Shown here: positions 1-12,000 of the stretch, piece by piece
How positions within the stretch are numbered: position 1 is the stretch's first letter
Layout: every line of letters starts with the position of its first letter
Assembly: GCA_015680685.1 (NCBI GenBank)
Contig: MNCI01004704.1
Span: 1 to 64,000, forward strand
Source: Gnetum montanum
Lineage: Eukaryota; Streptophyta; Gnetopsida; Gnetales; Gnetaceae
DNA: 64,000 nt
Direction: 5' to 3'
Notes under the pieces: generated by a model
Told to the model about the DNA's origin: nothing
Seen by the model: only the letters and a program-made list of their open reading frames with translations
The model's database searches: none
Program-made: the position numbers and the translations under genes

Positions 1-38
1 TCGTATGGTTGAGTGTAGGGGTACCTCGCCACTCATCA
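1..38 (+). repeat. 3' end of an Athila-like LTR cut by the window edge
   Basis: The first 38 bases match the reverse complement of the start of the LTR at 2457 and end in the family signature CACTCATCA. Sequence after base 38 belongs to the post-integrase region of another plus-strand copy. This is therefore the right end of an LTR or whole element nested in that copy. Its target duplication cannot be tested because the left end is outside the window. Confidence 0.75.
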
Positions 39-1448
39 GATGTTTTCTTCTTGAGTTTTTCTGACCATTCCAACATTTCTCCATTATGAGGAAGCTGAGC
101 TAATAAAAATAAGTCTTTGCATGGTGTAGTTCTCACACAATAAAAAAAAATAGTTAGAATTCAAAGCACACCCCTTAGAAAAAATAATCATCTAGGCTAC
201 AAGCACTGGTTATGGAACTAAACAAACATGTTCCCTCTAACTAAGGCCCTTTCTTGCTTCTTACTTCTCCCTTTCTCGTTTTCCTCAAAATGGTGTTAAC
301 TCTTTGGTGGAAGCATTCTTGTTACTTCAAGTGGATGGATTAGCCAAGTGTATTAATGTGAAGTCACTGGATGTGGATTATTTGAGGCTGGATTTGGAAT
401 GAGATATACTCAGTCACATTAATCATAAATATACAAGGGGCTGTACACCACCTTGTTCTTGGGACTCCATTCCATTCTCTTCTTCCCATCAATCTTTCTC
501 CATTTTCCACTTCATTGCTAGCTGTATCAATAGTATATATTTTGGTTGATGCATTGTTTTCTCTTTGGTGGATTTTGGTGGTTAAGTCTTTAATTCTTAC
601 TTCCAAACAACATTTCCAGAGCCTACAGACTCTTTGAATGTGGGTTTGTTAGGGCATAAATGACATGAGCTTGCTTTGGGGAGGACCCATTGGCAATCCT
701 ATGTGGTACGTCAGTTAAATTCTTTCCCTTAAACATTTCCATAATCAACATTTCTTTTTGTTTTGTTTCATTCCCATCTCTAACATTCATTTTATCGATG
801 TTGCCGTTGTTTCTTTTTCTCCATTTTTCTTATTCCTTATCTTTTTCTATTCTATCACTGCTGGAGGATCGCTCTTAGTCATGGGGGCCCTGGCCCAATT
901 GTTTTCAATTTTTCCTAACCCCTACACCTTGGGTAGTCACCAGTGTTATATCTTTAGAATCCATATTGGCCATATCACAACTTAGCCAATGGATCATACA
1001 TCAAGGCAAGGTATCAACTGTATTTTGATTTACTTATCCTTGCTCATCTGTGACTGTGTTGTGTGTGCACATGGCAATCATGCAACAATGGACTGGACCT
1101 GGAGGAAACACTCAGGATGGACTGGTGCTGAAATAGTTGTGCAAGGAACAAGATTGATGGCGTGGCTATGGATGGAAAACAGAAGGCGCAATCTTGGCAT
1201 TAGTAGCAACACTTATTCTCCTTTTCTCTCTCTCTCTCTTCTCTTTCAACTACCAAATAAGGCTGAATGTCAATTTTGTATAGTGTTCACTTTTTTAGTC
1301 ATGAACACTAATGTTGCCATGTATTGTAATGTTGATTTGTTCAATGTCATCCCATTTACCATTAGTTGTAATTCAAGTTAATAATTCCATACCTTCCCAA
1401 TATTTTGTAAGGAACTAGAGGATGAGTTTTCATTCAGTCATGGGGGTA
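39..1448 (+). mobile_element. Post-integrase region of a plus-strand Athila-like element
   Basis: This non-coding stretch aligns in blocks with 37890-38580 and 42240-42424 of the large plus-strand element. Shared blocks are the GGTGTA...CACACC block (123-172), the GGGGAGGACCC block near 680, and the last 70 bases before the LTR. The polypurine tract AGTCATGGGGGTA lies at 1436-1448 directly before the LTR. The 3 kb extra reading frame found at this position in the copies at 39106 and 48382 is absent here. Short open frames in the stretch (for example 989-1381) have no recognisable domain and are read as chance. Confidence 0.75.
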
Positions 1449-2256
1449 TGATGAACCATGATATCATGTACGCGATATTTTGTACGCAATATCACATCTA
1501 CCATGTGATATCGTGTCCTACCTCATCTTCTATAAATAATAGGTGGTGCCCTTAGTTCTAAGACAATTATACTTAGACCCTTAGCTAGACTCTTGTAATT
1601 TTTTCATTCTAGAGTTAGAATTATTTTTGTGTGTCCACAGTAGGAGTCATAGAGTGAATGGATCTTTATTTGAGCAATTTGTGCCTAAGCACAATTTTGT
1701 GTATGGAAATAAAGACAAACTTTATGATAAACCTTGCAGCATACAGATTAAGCTAATTAGTAATTGATGATTTTTTAATGCTTTCCTAGTTAATTAATAT
1801 CTCTCTCAACCTTCAACCCCCTTAGTTAAATACACTTAGTACGACTGCTTTGAGCATGGGTGTAGTGCTTGGTAACCTGGTAACGATTAGCGTTTGGTAA
1901 TCCCAGTAGCCTTGCACTAGTTCAGGATGTGTACAGCATGTGGGAATGGATACTGGTGTTAGGAACATTTAGAACTTATTTAATTAATAGTTAATGTAAG
2001 TTAGCCACTTAGTTCTCTCTCCCTCTCCTTTATTATTAGAAGACATAAAAAATACAAAAGCTATAAAAATCATATACCTCAGGCTTACTTAACCATACAA
2101 CCATGACAATACAAGTAAGTTTGGGAAGACAACGATTGATTAACCCTGAGTGTTCCATTAAGGTGCATAAGCACTTAGTCCTTGGAGTTCGACCGGATCG
2201 TGCGTGAAACACTTGTATTCGGATGGTTGAGTGTAGGGGTACCTCTCCACTCATCA
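1449..2256 (+). repeat. 3' LTR, plus orientation (808 bp, GATATC-type U3)
   Basis: The LTR starts TGATGAACC directly after the polypurine tract and ends CCACTCATCA. A TATA box (TATAAATAA) lies near 1531. The U3 carries decayed GATATC palindromes (1458-1512). The right edge abuts minus-strand integrase sequence at 2257, so the element carrying this LTR inserted into the integrase of an older minus-strand copy. Confidence 0.85.
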
Positions 2257-2456
2257 AGTTTCTTAAAGGTAGCACTAGTGAAGTGGGTCCCATTATCTAA
2301 TATTAGCATTCTAGGTACTCCCAATTGGTTCACCACATGTTGTTGAAAAAACTTGATAGTTGTTTTTGCTGTATAATATTTCACTATTGCTACCTCTATC
2401 CACTTTGTGCAATAATCCTCAAGTCACAATAATGTATGCTTTTTCCGTTTGACATT
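2257..2456 (-). pseudogene. Integrase core fragment, Athila-like copy A (downstream part)
   Basis: The minus strand reads the middle of a Ty3/gypsy integrase core, including LDNGTHFTSATFKK with the second catalytic Asp in DNG. An earlier piece resembles the KAYII...KW stretch but needs frameshifts. It is cut at 2257 by the plus-strand LTR and separated at 2456 from the upstream half of the same integrase by the LTR at 2457-3302. The catalytic Glu region is not in the window. Part of a dead polyprotein. Confidence 0.8.
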
Positions 2457-3302
2457 TGATGAGTGGCGAGGTACCCCTACACTCAACCATATGAATATGA
2501 GCATTACACGCATGATCCAGTCAAATTCCATAGACTAAGTGCCTACACGCCTTATGGAACGCTTAAGGTTAATCGTTCATTGTCTTCCCAGACTTACTTG
2601 TATTTGTCACAGTTGTATGGTTAAGTATGAGGTATGTGATTTTTATAGCTTTTATGTTTTATCTCCTATGCTGATAAGGTGAAGGGTGAAGAGACTAATT
2701 AACTAACTTTAATTAACTAACTAAGCCTTAATTAACCTAGTATCAGTATCCTTTCCCACTTACTTTTCACACCCTGAACCAATGCAACCTTGGTTACCAA
2801 ACGCTAGCTGTTACTAGGATTACCAAGTGTAACGCAAGTGCTTGAAGCAGTCGTATTGAATGCACTTAACTAGGAGAGAAGGGTTCAGAGAGATTTAATT
2901 AACTAAGAAAGCATTTAAATGGTAAATAATAAATAATAGTAAATAAAATCCTATTTAGCCTATTCCATGCACTGCAAGGTTTATCCAAGAAGTTCGTCTT
3001 TATTTCCGTACACAAACTTGTGTTCAGGTACAATATTTGCTCGAATAAAGATCCATTCACTTTGGAGTTCCTACTGCAGGCACATGGAAAATATTCTATC
3101 TTTGGAGAGGTAAAACTGCCAGAGTTTCGCTACGGTCTAGGCCTAGAATGAGAAACAAGGGAGAGCCGCCTCTTATTTATAGAATTGATAGTGCACTGCG
3201 ATATCGCATACGTGATATCGTAGGGGACGACGCGATATCGTGTATGCGATATCGCGGTGGCTGCTATATCACGTACACGATATTGCTGCCCATGTGACAT
3301 CA
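2457..3302 (-). repeat. Solo LTR, minus orientation, inside integrase (846 bp)
   Basis: On the plus strand it begins TGATGAGTGGCGAGG and ends GTGACATCA, the inverted ends of the Athila-like LTR family. Integrase coding lies on both sides (the KG...MSNGK stretch is interrupted exactly here) and there is no internal region, so it is a solo LTR. A TATA box on the minus strand lies at about 3173-3181. The U3 (3199-3290) holds four intact GATATCG motifs and decayed copies. No 5-bp target duplication is visible in the flanks. Confidence 0.85.
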
Positions 3303-3700
3303 TGTCCCTTCAACATCGGTTGAATGTGTTCCATAAAATCATTTCCCCAAATATCAAAAAGCTCTAGCAGCTGTATTTAGTGTTATGGTCCTTCATATCT
3401 GGTCATAATTCCTCCATCCTGTTGGTAGTGTTTGTAAGATTATGTGAACATGTGGGAATCTCTAAAAAGAATAGGCCAAAAGTAGCTTACCATCAGTAGT
3501 TTAAGTGTCATTCTTTACCCTACATAGTGGCCACCACATGGACCTTCATGGTCATCTTGTAAAGCTCTCTATTGGTCATGATCTAGCACACACAATCTAA
3601 TAATCCCATCTACACAAATATTGTACAAGTTGTCATTGATTTCCATGTATTGTTTCTCTTTATGAAGGAATTATTCTCATTGTTTTCTACTCCATTCAAC
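3303..3700 (-). pseudogene. Integrase N-terminal part, copy A
   Basis: Read on the minus strand this is the upstream half of the integrase interrupted at 3302. It shows an HEGPCGGHY zinc-binding stretch near 3550 and FDIWGNDF near 3330, which carries the first catalytic Asp. In-frame stops are present. It follows the RNase H of the same polyprotein in the usual RT-RNH-INT order. Confidence 0.75.
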
Positions 3701-5100
3701 AAGAAGATATTGTGTTATGAGATAAGTTAGGTACTCTATGATCCATGATTTCCCTATTGAATCTACAACCTTTAATGTCTTACTAAATAGGTCCTCATTG
3801 GGAAAATAACTTGATAAAGGTTTTACTTAGTTATCTACATTCCATTTCAACCTTGATAAATGATTAGCTACAACATTTTTTGTCCCTTTTTTATCAATCA
3901 TTGTATGTCAAACTCTTAGAGAATCACAAGCCATCTTATCACTCTAGGACTAACCATTAGCTTGTTCATTAAAAATTGGATGACATTATGATTGGTGTGG
4001 ACATATATTTCATAACTAAGCACATAATGTCTCAATTTTTCAAGCACATACACCACAACCATTAGCTCATTTTCAGTGGTGGTGTACTTTAGTTATGCTC
4101 TGGTAATGCTCTTACTAGCACAACGTATGTAGTAGGGTCTCTTTTGGTCATCAAGTTGTGTCAATACTACATTGGAAGCATTAGTAATGATATGAAAAGT
4201 CCTTGACCAATCCAGAGCTTGGAGGATTGGTGTCTCAACTAACTTCTACTTCAAGGCTTCTAATGCCTTTTCACATGACTCAATCCACTCAAAGGGTGCA
4301 TCCTTCTATAGTATCTTGAAAGGATCTTACATCTTTTACTATCTACAACCATTGAGTGATGTTTTGGATGACTCTAATTTTTTCAGGATCTACCTCTAGA
4401 CCCTTCTAGGAGATTTTGTGTTCCAACACTATGCCTTCTTGGATCATAAGATTGCTCTTTTGCCAGTTGAGCTTTAGATTGGTTTTAACACATCATTGAA
4501 GTACCTACTCTAGCCGATTAAGTGCTTGTTTGAAATCTAGCCCATATGGGGAGAAATCATCCATTAAAAATTTAACACCATTACCTATTTACTTCTAGAA
4601 GACACTTAAGACTAGTCTCTGGAAAGTTGCTGGTGCATTGTATAGATCAAAAGGCATCTGTCTATAAGCAAATGTTCCCCATGGATTGGTGAACATTGTC
4701 TTTTATTAGTCTTTAGATGTAATGCAAATTTGATTGTATCCACTGTACCCATCCAAAAAATTGCAATACTCATGTCCTGAAATTGTATCCAAGACCTAAT
4801 CAACAAATGGCAATGGATAATGATCCTTAAACATGGTTGAATTCAACAACTGAAAGTTGATGTAGACATGCCATTTTCCTTTCTTCTTGGGAACTATCAC
4901 CAAAGGACTTACACATTCATTATCTGCAATTGGATAAATGAATTCTACCTTCAACAATTTTTCAAATTCTTGCTTGACTACCTCTTTGAATTTAGAATTA
5001 AGCCTTTGTTAAGGTTCCTGTGAGCTCATCATAAGACCACGTGAACATTGTAGATCACTTGTTGAACACTTCCAATAGTTTTCCTTTTTTCTCTTTATCT
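3700..5100 (-). pseudogene. Reverse transcriptase and RNase H, copy A
   Basis: The minus strand encodes a decayed Ty3/gypsy reverse transcriptase. Visible parts in order are FEKLLKVEFIYPIAD, SPLVIVPKKKGKW, a GTFAYRQM-like stretch and the catalytic motif FLMDDFS (4549-4578). NWQKSNLMIQEG follows, then an RNase H with LKYTTTENELMVVVY near 4060. Multiple stops and frameshifts make it non-functional. The RT is closely similar to those at 35341 and 52650. Reaction in a live element: copying genomic RNA into DNA in cytoplasmic particles. Confidence 0.85.
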
Positions 5101-5349
5101 AGGTTGGCATTGATAATTATGAGCTTCTTATTGTTCAGAAATGCATATTCTAACATTTCCAGTAGGACTTTCAATTCTAGTGGTTCTGGTTTGATTGTGT
5201 TTGGGATCTCCAAGTATCCCTAGTCTGTTTCTTCCTCTTGATTATTCTAAGAGTAAGAGTGTCTTTTCCTTAGTTGTCCCATTTTATCTATTTCTGCAAT
5301 GTAGGTACTGATGATTTGTTCTTCTGGTTCCATGTACTTGTTGGATTGG

Positions 5350-5900
5350 GTTTCTTCACTGATAATCAACCATAGGGTGCACATAGGCAATTTGGCACAC
5401 ATCTTGTTTCTAAGCATTGATTGCATGTCTTAGTCTCTTTCTGTTTAATAGCCCAAATTCTTTGCACACAATGCACCTTGATCATTGTATGTGATACATG
5501 GAACCTTTCATCTGTGTATGATTTTGGCTTCATCTTCTTTGGAAATTTCCAAGGACAAATCACAAATTCTAAGCTTAGCATCCATAATGCTAAGCCAAGC
5601 TCTTTCAATGATAATTCAAAATTATCTCTTGTTTTTTCCCCACATGTAGGACTAGAAAATTGGTATGATAAGACCAAACACTGATGGTAGTAATCACATC
5701 ATTCACCTATTTAAGTGGAACTATGATTAGCCGGTTTGCAAGCTCTAAACAAATGTTACTTTTCTTTAGTGGTGGGAGTTTTCAAGCCTAATACATGTCT
5801 TGAGATATCAGATTTATTCTTGAGTCAAAATCCAATAGAGCTTTGCATGATTTTTTTCTTACTATTTGGAGATAAATCAAGGGACTTCCTAGATTATTTT
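5350..5900 (-). pseudogene. Aspartic protease region, copy A
   Basis: The position between gag and RT, and similarity to the protease areas at 16386-17100 and 53690-54010, identify this decayed protease. The shared landmark is the plus-strand run CATCCATAATGCTAAGCCAA (5580-5599), antisense to the SLASL-type segment after the protease core. The catalytic D(S/T)G is not clearly preserved, so boundaries are approximate. Confidence 0.6.
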
Positions 5901-5949
5901 TTTTGTGAAAGATCCCCTAGCTCGATCCAATGAGTTATTGCTTATTTGA

Positions 5950-8474
5950 GCATGACAGTTGTGATGTTTGAACCTCATGAAGCTGAAAGCTTAATGAATT
6001 GAGAAGGACTTGATGTGGTTAGGGTGGAATTAGATGTGTTCCCCATCCATTGAGTCTTTTTTGGACTCATTCTGAAAAATGATCATTTCTTGGGTTGAGA
6101 CTCACAAGTAACCTTCCTCTCATGCATATTGACTACCCTTGTAGCATTCTTTGGTTGGGGTTGTGATGGCTAGTCCCCCTGCATGATAGGATGTGGCATT
6201 GGTAACATAATATTTAAGTGTTGAATAGAAGGTCTAGCTATTGGTGGATGCACATATGAGTTGGGATTAGTCCTTGGTAGCATCAATATGTGGTATTCTA
6301 CTGAATAGTACTATGGGGTTCAAGAAGTGGCATGATTAAGCGATACTGGATGTTGGACAAAATATCCACACTAATTTGGCTGTCGGTATGGATGTTGTTG
6401 TTGAGGTGGTGGTGTAGCCCACGATTGAGGTTGTTGCCACTGTTGATAATAGTTCTCTTGTAGAGGTGACAAAGCTCCACTAGGATAGTATATTGGTTGA
6501 AGATTCTATTAGTAGTTACCTTGAGGATAAGGTAATTGTTTGGGCATTTGTCTTTTAAAAAAATTTAGATTAGGTGCATATGCCCCTATTTCTTGTAGAT
6601 GTGCCATAATCGGACAACATCCCTTAGGATGTTCGTACTGGAACATAGTGCAACCTTCATCATCTGTGAAGCCAGTGTTTAGTAACTTTGCCTTTTCTTC
6701 TAGGTTCTCTCTTCTTTCTTTTGTCTTTTTCTTTTGTGAAGGCTTACTCTACTTTTTCCTCCACAATTTTTAATGTTGTGGTACATCTTTCATTGACTGA
6801 GCCCCACATTTTTGCTACCTGTGCTACTGCATCAGCAACAGATTTTTGGATTGATAGTGTCTCTTTTTGGATTGCTTGGTTCAAGGTTTCTTCTTCTTGG
6901 ATATCACACACCCGTGCATCTTTCTTTTTGATTGATGGATCCTTATTGTACTCTTTAGCTGATTCCCTTTTTCTAACTTCACCTTCTTCTTTTGCCACTT
7001 GATTGATTAGTCTTTGAATACGATGGATGGCTAGTTCTGATAATCTTCCCTAGGCATAAACCCCAAGGGTCTATCTAGTTTTACATCTTAGCCCATCTAT
7101 GATGTGCCTAAGCTATTCCTTCGATGAAAATCTATGTCCTAGGCAATTATGTAACAATGAATAATATCTATCCATTGTCGCATCAAGGGTTTCATGAATC
7201 CCTTGTTTCTAACCCTAGATTTGTTTTCATAGATATGATACTCATGAATAGGTATGATATTTGTCATTAAATATTTTAAGCATGATACTCCACTGTCATA
7301 TGGATTTAGGTTCTAGTGACTTGTACCAGCTTTCCACTTCCTTCATAAGTATGCTAGGAAATAGCTATAATTCTTGCTAATTACTCTCTATGTTTTGAAG
7401 GGCATAGGCATCATGGAATGCTTGAAGGTGGTGCTATGGATCAGTGTTGTAACCACTTTCAAATCATGCCATATTGTTCATATCTAGCAATTTGATTCTA
7501 TTATCTCTCATGTGTCTGGTTGGTATGTAGACAACTTCTTAAATATTGATAATGTTTTGGGTTGTCATGAGGGGTCCATCATCATGATTGGGTTCATATA
7601 CTCTATTGTAGCAGTGGACCCTTCTATGCTCATGCCTCTTGTGATCCTCTTTTCTATCTTTTCTTCTTCTTCTTTCATGCTATTCATCTTTTGAATCAGA
7701 GTACCTTGAATATCTATCATGATGACTATGAGTTTTCTTTTCTTTCCTATCATAATCCCAGTATTTGTATCTTCACTTGTCAAAGTCCTCTGATGATCAT
7801 GATGAGGCAAATGAGGTGGCAAGAGAACAATGTTGGCTTGTTCTTCATTCATGACTCTTGTATGTTTCTTTGTAGGACTTGGTAGGAACTCTTGGCCTAG
7901 AGTCCCTCTTGTATCCTAAGTTAGTAGCCTTCCCTTTATGTGTCTCTACTAGAATAGAATGAAGTTGGGCTTTGATAGGTTCCTCTAGTCTAATGAAAGG
8001 TGTTCTTGACAACTCATCATGATTCTAGTAGAGTTATTCTAAAATGAATTGATCAAGATCAAGTTCTTTTATGACAGCAGAAGTGTTGGCCTATTTTCCT
8101 TTTCTGTGTATATGTTTGATTTCCATGGTATCATCTCTTCTCATTTGCTCCTTTGTGTATTCATAGGGTCTAGTCATGTGTTGAGTCACATGATACCGTT
8201 CCTAAATCTAGTCCAAATGCATTCCCCTTAAAGCAGTTTGTAGCATATTCAATGATGCACATTCTGGAGGCAGGACTATGTTGCCTTGCATGTCCCTCCA
8301 CCTCATTTAATTGTCATAATGGAAGATGAAAGAAAATTTTGGATGGTACAGATTAGTGTGAGCATAAGTGATTCATGTCTACATTGGCATTCCTCATTCT
8401 TCTTCATCAATGATTCTATCACTACTTCTTCTTGTCTCCCCAACAGGTTATGATTGATCATTATGTGAAGCCAT
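5950..8474 (-). pseudogene. gag, Athila-like copy A
   Basis: The start is the minus-strand ATG at 8474, which reads MASHNDQS and lies downstream of the primer site at a spacing like that in the other copies (ATG at 24015 and 56563). Recognisable parts are a charged KRESAKEYNKDPSIKKK segment (6744-6998 frame), a nucleocapsid-like motif QYEHPKGCCPIMAHLQE (6600-6656) and a Q/P/Y-rich tail (about 6250-6500). The knuckle is CCHC-like, but the second Cys is an aromatic residue. Many stops are present, so it is a pseudogene. Confidence 0.7.
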
Positions 8475-8587
8475 ATTATAGTGAGTATTTATGTGAAAAA
8501 TGTGCTTTACTTATATTTTTTGGGTTTGACTTTTAAGTCTTAGATACAATGAACTTTGAAAAATCAATTACTTAGCATAACATTAAC

Positions 8588-8609
8588 GAATCCCTAACAA
8601 TGGTGCCAA
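8588..8609 (-). other. Primer-binding site, tRNA-Asp type
   Basis: The minus strand reads TTGGCACCATTGTTAGGG immediately inside the LTR. Compared with the plant tRNA-Asp complement TGGCGCCGTTGCCGGGGA, nearly all differences are G to A or C to T, as expected for methylated-CpG decay. tRNA-Asp priming is typical of the Athila/Calypso lineage. Confidence 0.8.
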
Positions 8610-9500
8610 TGATGAACGTTGGAGTATCCAACACCCAACCATATGAGATATGAGTGTTCATGCATAATCCTAGTTGAATTCCATGGACAAGGCGATGTAA
8701 TTATGCAAGTAATTAGTTAGATTTTGTGATTGTTGTCTTCCCACGTGAGCTAGTAAAATTAATGCGTATGGTTTAGCTCATAGTGAGGCATATGATAATG
8801 ATGTTGTGTTGGCCATATTTCTACTAGAAAACATGAAGTAAATGAAAAGTAAAGGTAGTAGTTTCTAAATCTAAGTAACATTAACCAAAATCTAATCTAG
8901 CCTATGTGATGAGCAGCTAGTCCTAATTTTCCATTCACACCTTGGACTTCATGTAACTACTATTGGGATTACCAAGTACCACACTACTAGGTGTACCAAG
9001 TGATAGTACTATTGGGTTACCAAGAAATTATGCTTAAGTGTTTGAGATCACTCATACTCATTTTACTTAAAAGCAAGAATGATAAAGTGCATAGAAAGTA
9101 AATTAGTAACTAGAGAAAATAGTAAACATTAAGCTAAGTAAAAGTAGGAAAATTATACAATAAAAACTAAGTGATGCTGTAGTGATGTAGAGTAATATCG
9201 ATCTTTATTTCCATGCATGAAACATGTCCAAGTACATTCCACTTGAATAAAGACTTTGTTCAACTACTAAACATCACATTGTGGGCATACAATCCTAAGT
9301 GCTAAGTGCTAAAATTGAAAAAATAAACTAACATAGTTTCGCTAAGTGTCTAATGAAATTGTTTGTGGATTGTGCACCTAAAAGTGTTGTATTTATAGGC
9401 TTGCACACATCTCTGATGTTGTATACATGACATCGTATCTTGTGCCCTGATATGGGATCTAATATTGTGGCTTCCATATCGGATGCCCGATATCGTTGCC
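8610..9500 (-). repeat. 5' LTR of copy A, minus orientation
   Basis: The inner edge is TGATGAACG beside the primer site. A TATA box (minus strand TATAAAT) lies at 9391-9397, and a U3 with decayed GATATCG and CATCGTAT palindromes lies at 9410-9500. The outer edge is not a clean TCATCA and is placed at about 9500 by where LTR similarity fades. Confidence 0.75.
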
Positions 9501-12000
9501 AACGAAAAAATCAATTTATTACCATGTGAGGTTGTGTAGTCAATTACCGTAACTAATAAACTGATAACATTGAGGTACTATGTGGAAAAATTTATCATTA
9601 CCTTGAAAATAACCATTCTCATATTTTTATTAAATAATTATGACTTGGATGATGGTAATAATGATTATGATTTGACTTCTAGATGGCTGCAAGATGATTG
9701 TGTCATGAGTAAGCATAGGATGAGATTAAATGACTATAGAGATGATTGGGTCATGAGTCAGTATAGGATGAGATTAGTTGAGTTGTTAAGTCAATTTACA
9801 ATTAATTCTTACATCCACAATAAGAAGTCTTAAGTTAGTTCGAGAAGTTTCATGCTAGTAAAGAAGTGAGATTTGGTGCTTTTATGAGCTGAATATGAAA
9901 ACCCATAACAACATTTGACACCTAATAGTAATGAAATTGGTATATGTTGGAAAATTTATAAGATGTTCTAAGGGATTGCAAAGAGCAAGAAGCATTAGAG
10001 GATTTTATTGCAACGATAGCTAGAAATGCACGACAATAGGATTCATGTTCCTATAGTAGTTAGGAGTGTGTAGTGGTAGTGAAGGTTTTGTGAGTAGGTA
10101 GGAAAATTTGAGAAGATAGTGAGATATAAAGGTATGATTATATTACTTAATACTCTTGTAGATCTACCCATACTAGCTAGTTTCATATGAGTTTCATGGT
10201 CTTTTAATATAGTTATGATTTCTTGTTTATTCTGATTTTTGTATAGTTATTTTGAATGTTGTCATTTATGCAGATTTAGGGTGGTTGAAAGGTTGGTTTG
10301 AAATTTGAAAAATGCCATAGGATTCATTGTAGTGAGGCATATGTATTTGTAATTTGTATTTATTTATTTTTTATTTACATTCAAATTTACTTGTGGATTT
10401 TTACAATGTTTTGAGTTTATGCAATTAAGCATAAAATATGTATTTATTTGTTAGTGACTATTTTATCAAATTGCAATCATCCTAAGGTTCATTTTAGTGA
10501 GATTTGTATTTCTACTTAATATTTTTGTATTTATATTGGATTTTTTTATGGGTCTATGTTTGTGAATGAAATCATAGTTTTTTGACATGTTATTTTGAGT
10601 CTATTGCTAAGTGAGGTGGAATATAGAAAGTCTTATCCTTTTTGATGTCTTTGCTAAGTCTCATAGTTACCAACCATAGGATGACTTGGTCAATATCTAG
10701 AATTTGTGATGGTCACATGATCACTTTTATATTGATTTGAAACTTGGATAGCTATTGGTATTGTGATTATTTTTGAGGAGATAGCACCAAAGGAAAAGGG
10801 ATTGGTAAGATATTAGGGGATCTTAAAGATGGTTTTATACAATCCCATCTATTGACTATAGTAACAACCATAACATAGGTTATGAAGGGATGTTAGGAAT
10901 AGCTATCCTATCCTTTAGGAAGGAGGTCTTCTTTAGAATGATCATGGTTTCAAGACACTTATGCACAGTTGGACTATGATTGCCAATAAAGAGTATTAAT
11001 GGAAAGTAAAATGTAGTAGGCTTGTGAACAAGTGGATAAGCAGAATTGTAAGAGTACATACGATAGCTGATTCCTATGATACATAGAGTGTGATTGTGCT
11101 AGTCTCTAAAATATTTGACTACTAGTAGTGGCAGATAGACTCTTGATAGTTAATGAATTTTGTGAATGATAGATTAACACTTGGATCTTATGAATGATAA
11201 CTTGTTCTTGTTAGATGGTTTGGTTCTTACTACCACTTACTCACAATTCCCTAACTTATCCTCTTTCAGTCAATGATTCCTAGCTATCAATCTTAATGGA
11301 ATTTCTTGTAATGTTTCCCTACTCAATCACATTTAGACCAATACCCTCTTATATTTTTTACAGGTAGTCTTGAAGTTTCTAAAGATTCATGTGAAGTTTG
11401 AAGGACTTGAAATGTTCATTACTTAGTATATATGCTCGTTGAATATTTAGCAATTCTTTTGTGGACTATTAGTACTATTGTGCAAGAAGAAGAATTAGAG
11501 ATGTATTTCATTTACCTCACTTTTTAGTTGCTGATGTATTTTCTATGGATAGAATAATGCTAGGTATTTGGATGACTATCTTTAATTGGATTTGAATGAT
11601 ATTTTAGTCATACTTATCCCTTTCGAATAATCTACTTACCATGATCATATCACTACTTTAGTTTATTTCCTTGTCTCTTGTTCATTTTTTTGCTAAGTTT
11701 TGGGGTGTTACATGAATTATCCTATCATCATTAGCTATCTTGAAGCTTCTAATAAACTAATTCTAATGCATTAACATGTCATGTAATAAGTGAGAGTATA
11801 GTCTTAAAAAAATTAATAGTTATTCAGAAAAGAAAGCTTTGAATAATATCATTAACCTACATAACACCATCTCCATATATTAAATTCTCCAAATTCGAAA
11901 TAGAAAAATTCCTCAATGTGTTCAGAAAAGAATAGTTAAACTCTTGGAAGGTACTAGTTCTAGTAAATGGTTACAAAAGGGAGTAGGAGCAAAGCATATA
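9501..12000. other. AT-rich spacer without recognisable genes
   Basis: Both strands are full of stops and no retroelement domain or gene fragment is recognised. The only structure seen is an imperfect 48-bp tandem duplication at 9693-9788, which gives a 16-residue repeat (DDCVMSKHRMRL / DDWVMSQYRMRL) in one frame. It may be an old, fully decayed repeat. Confidence 0.5.

Noticed and set aside
3181-3300. CRISPR-like array of short palindromes
   Set aside because: The repeats are seven bases with irregular spacing inside an LTR U3 in a plant genome.
5421-5684. Plus-strand open frame of 87 codons
   Set aside because: It lies antisense to the protease/gag end of copy A and has no domain of its own.
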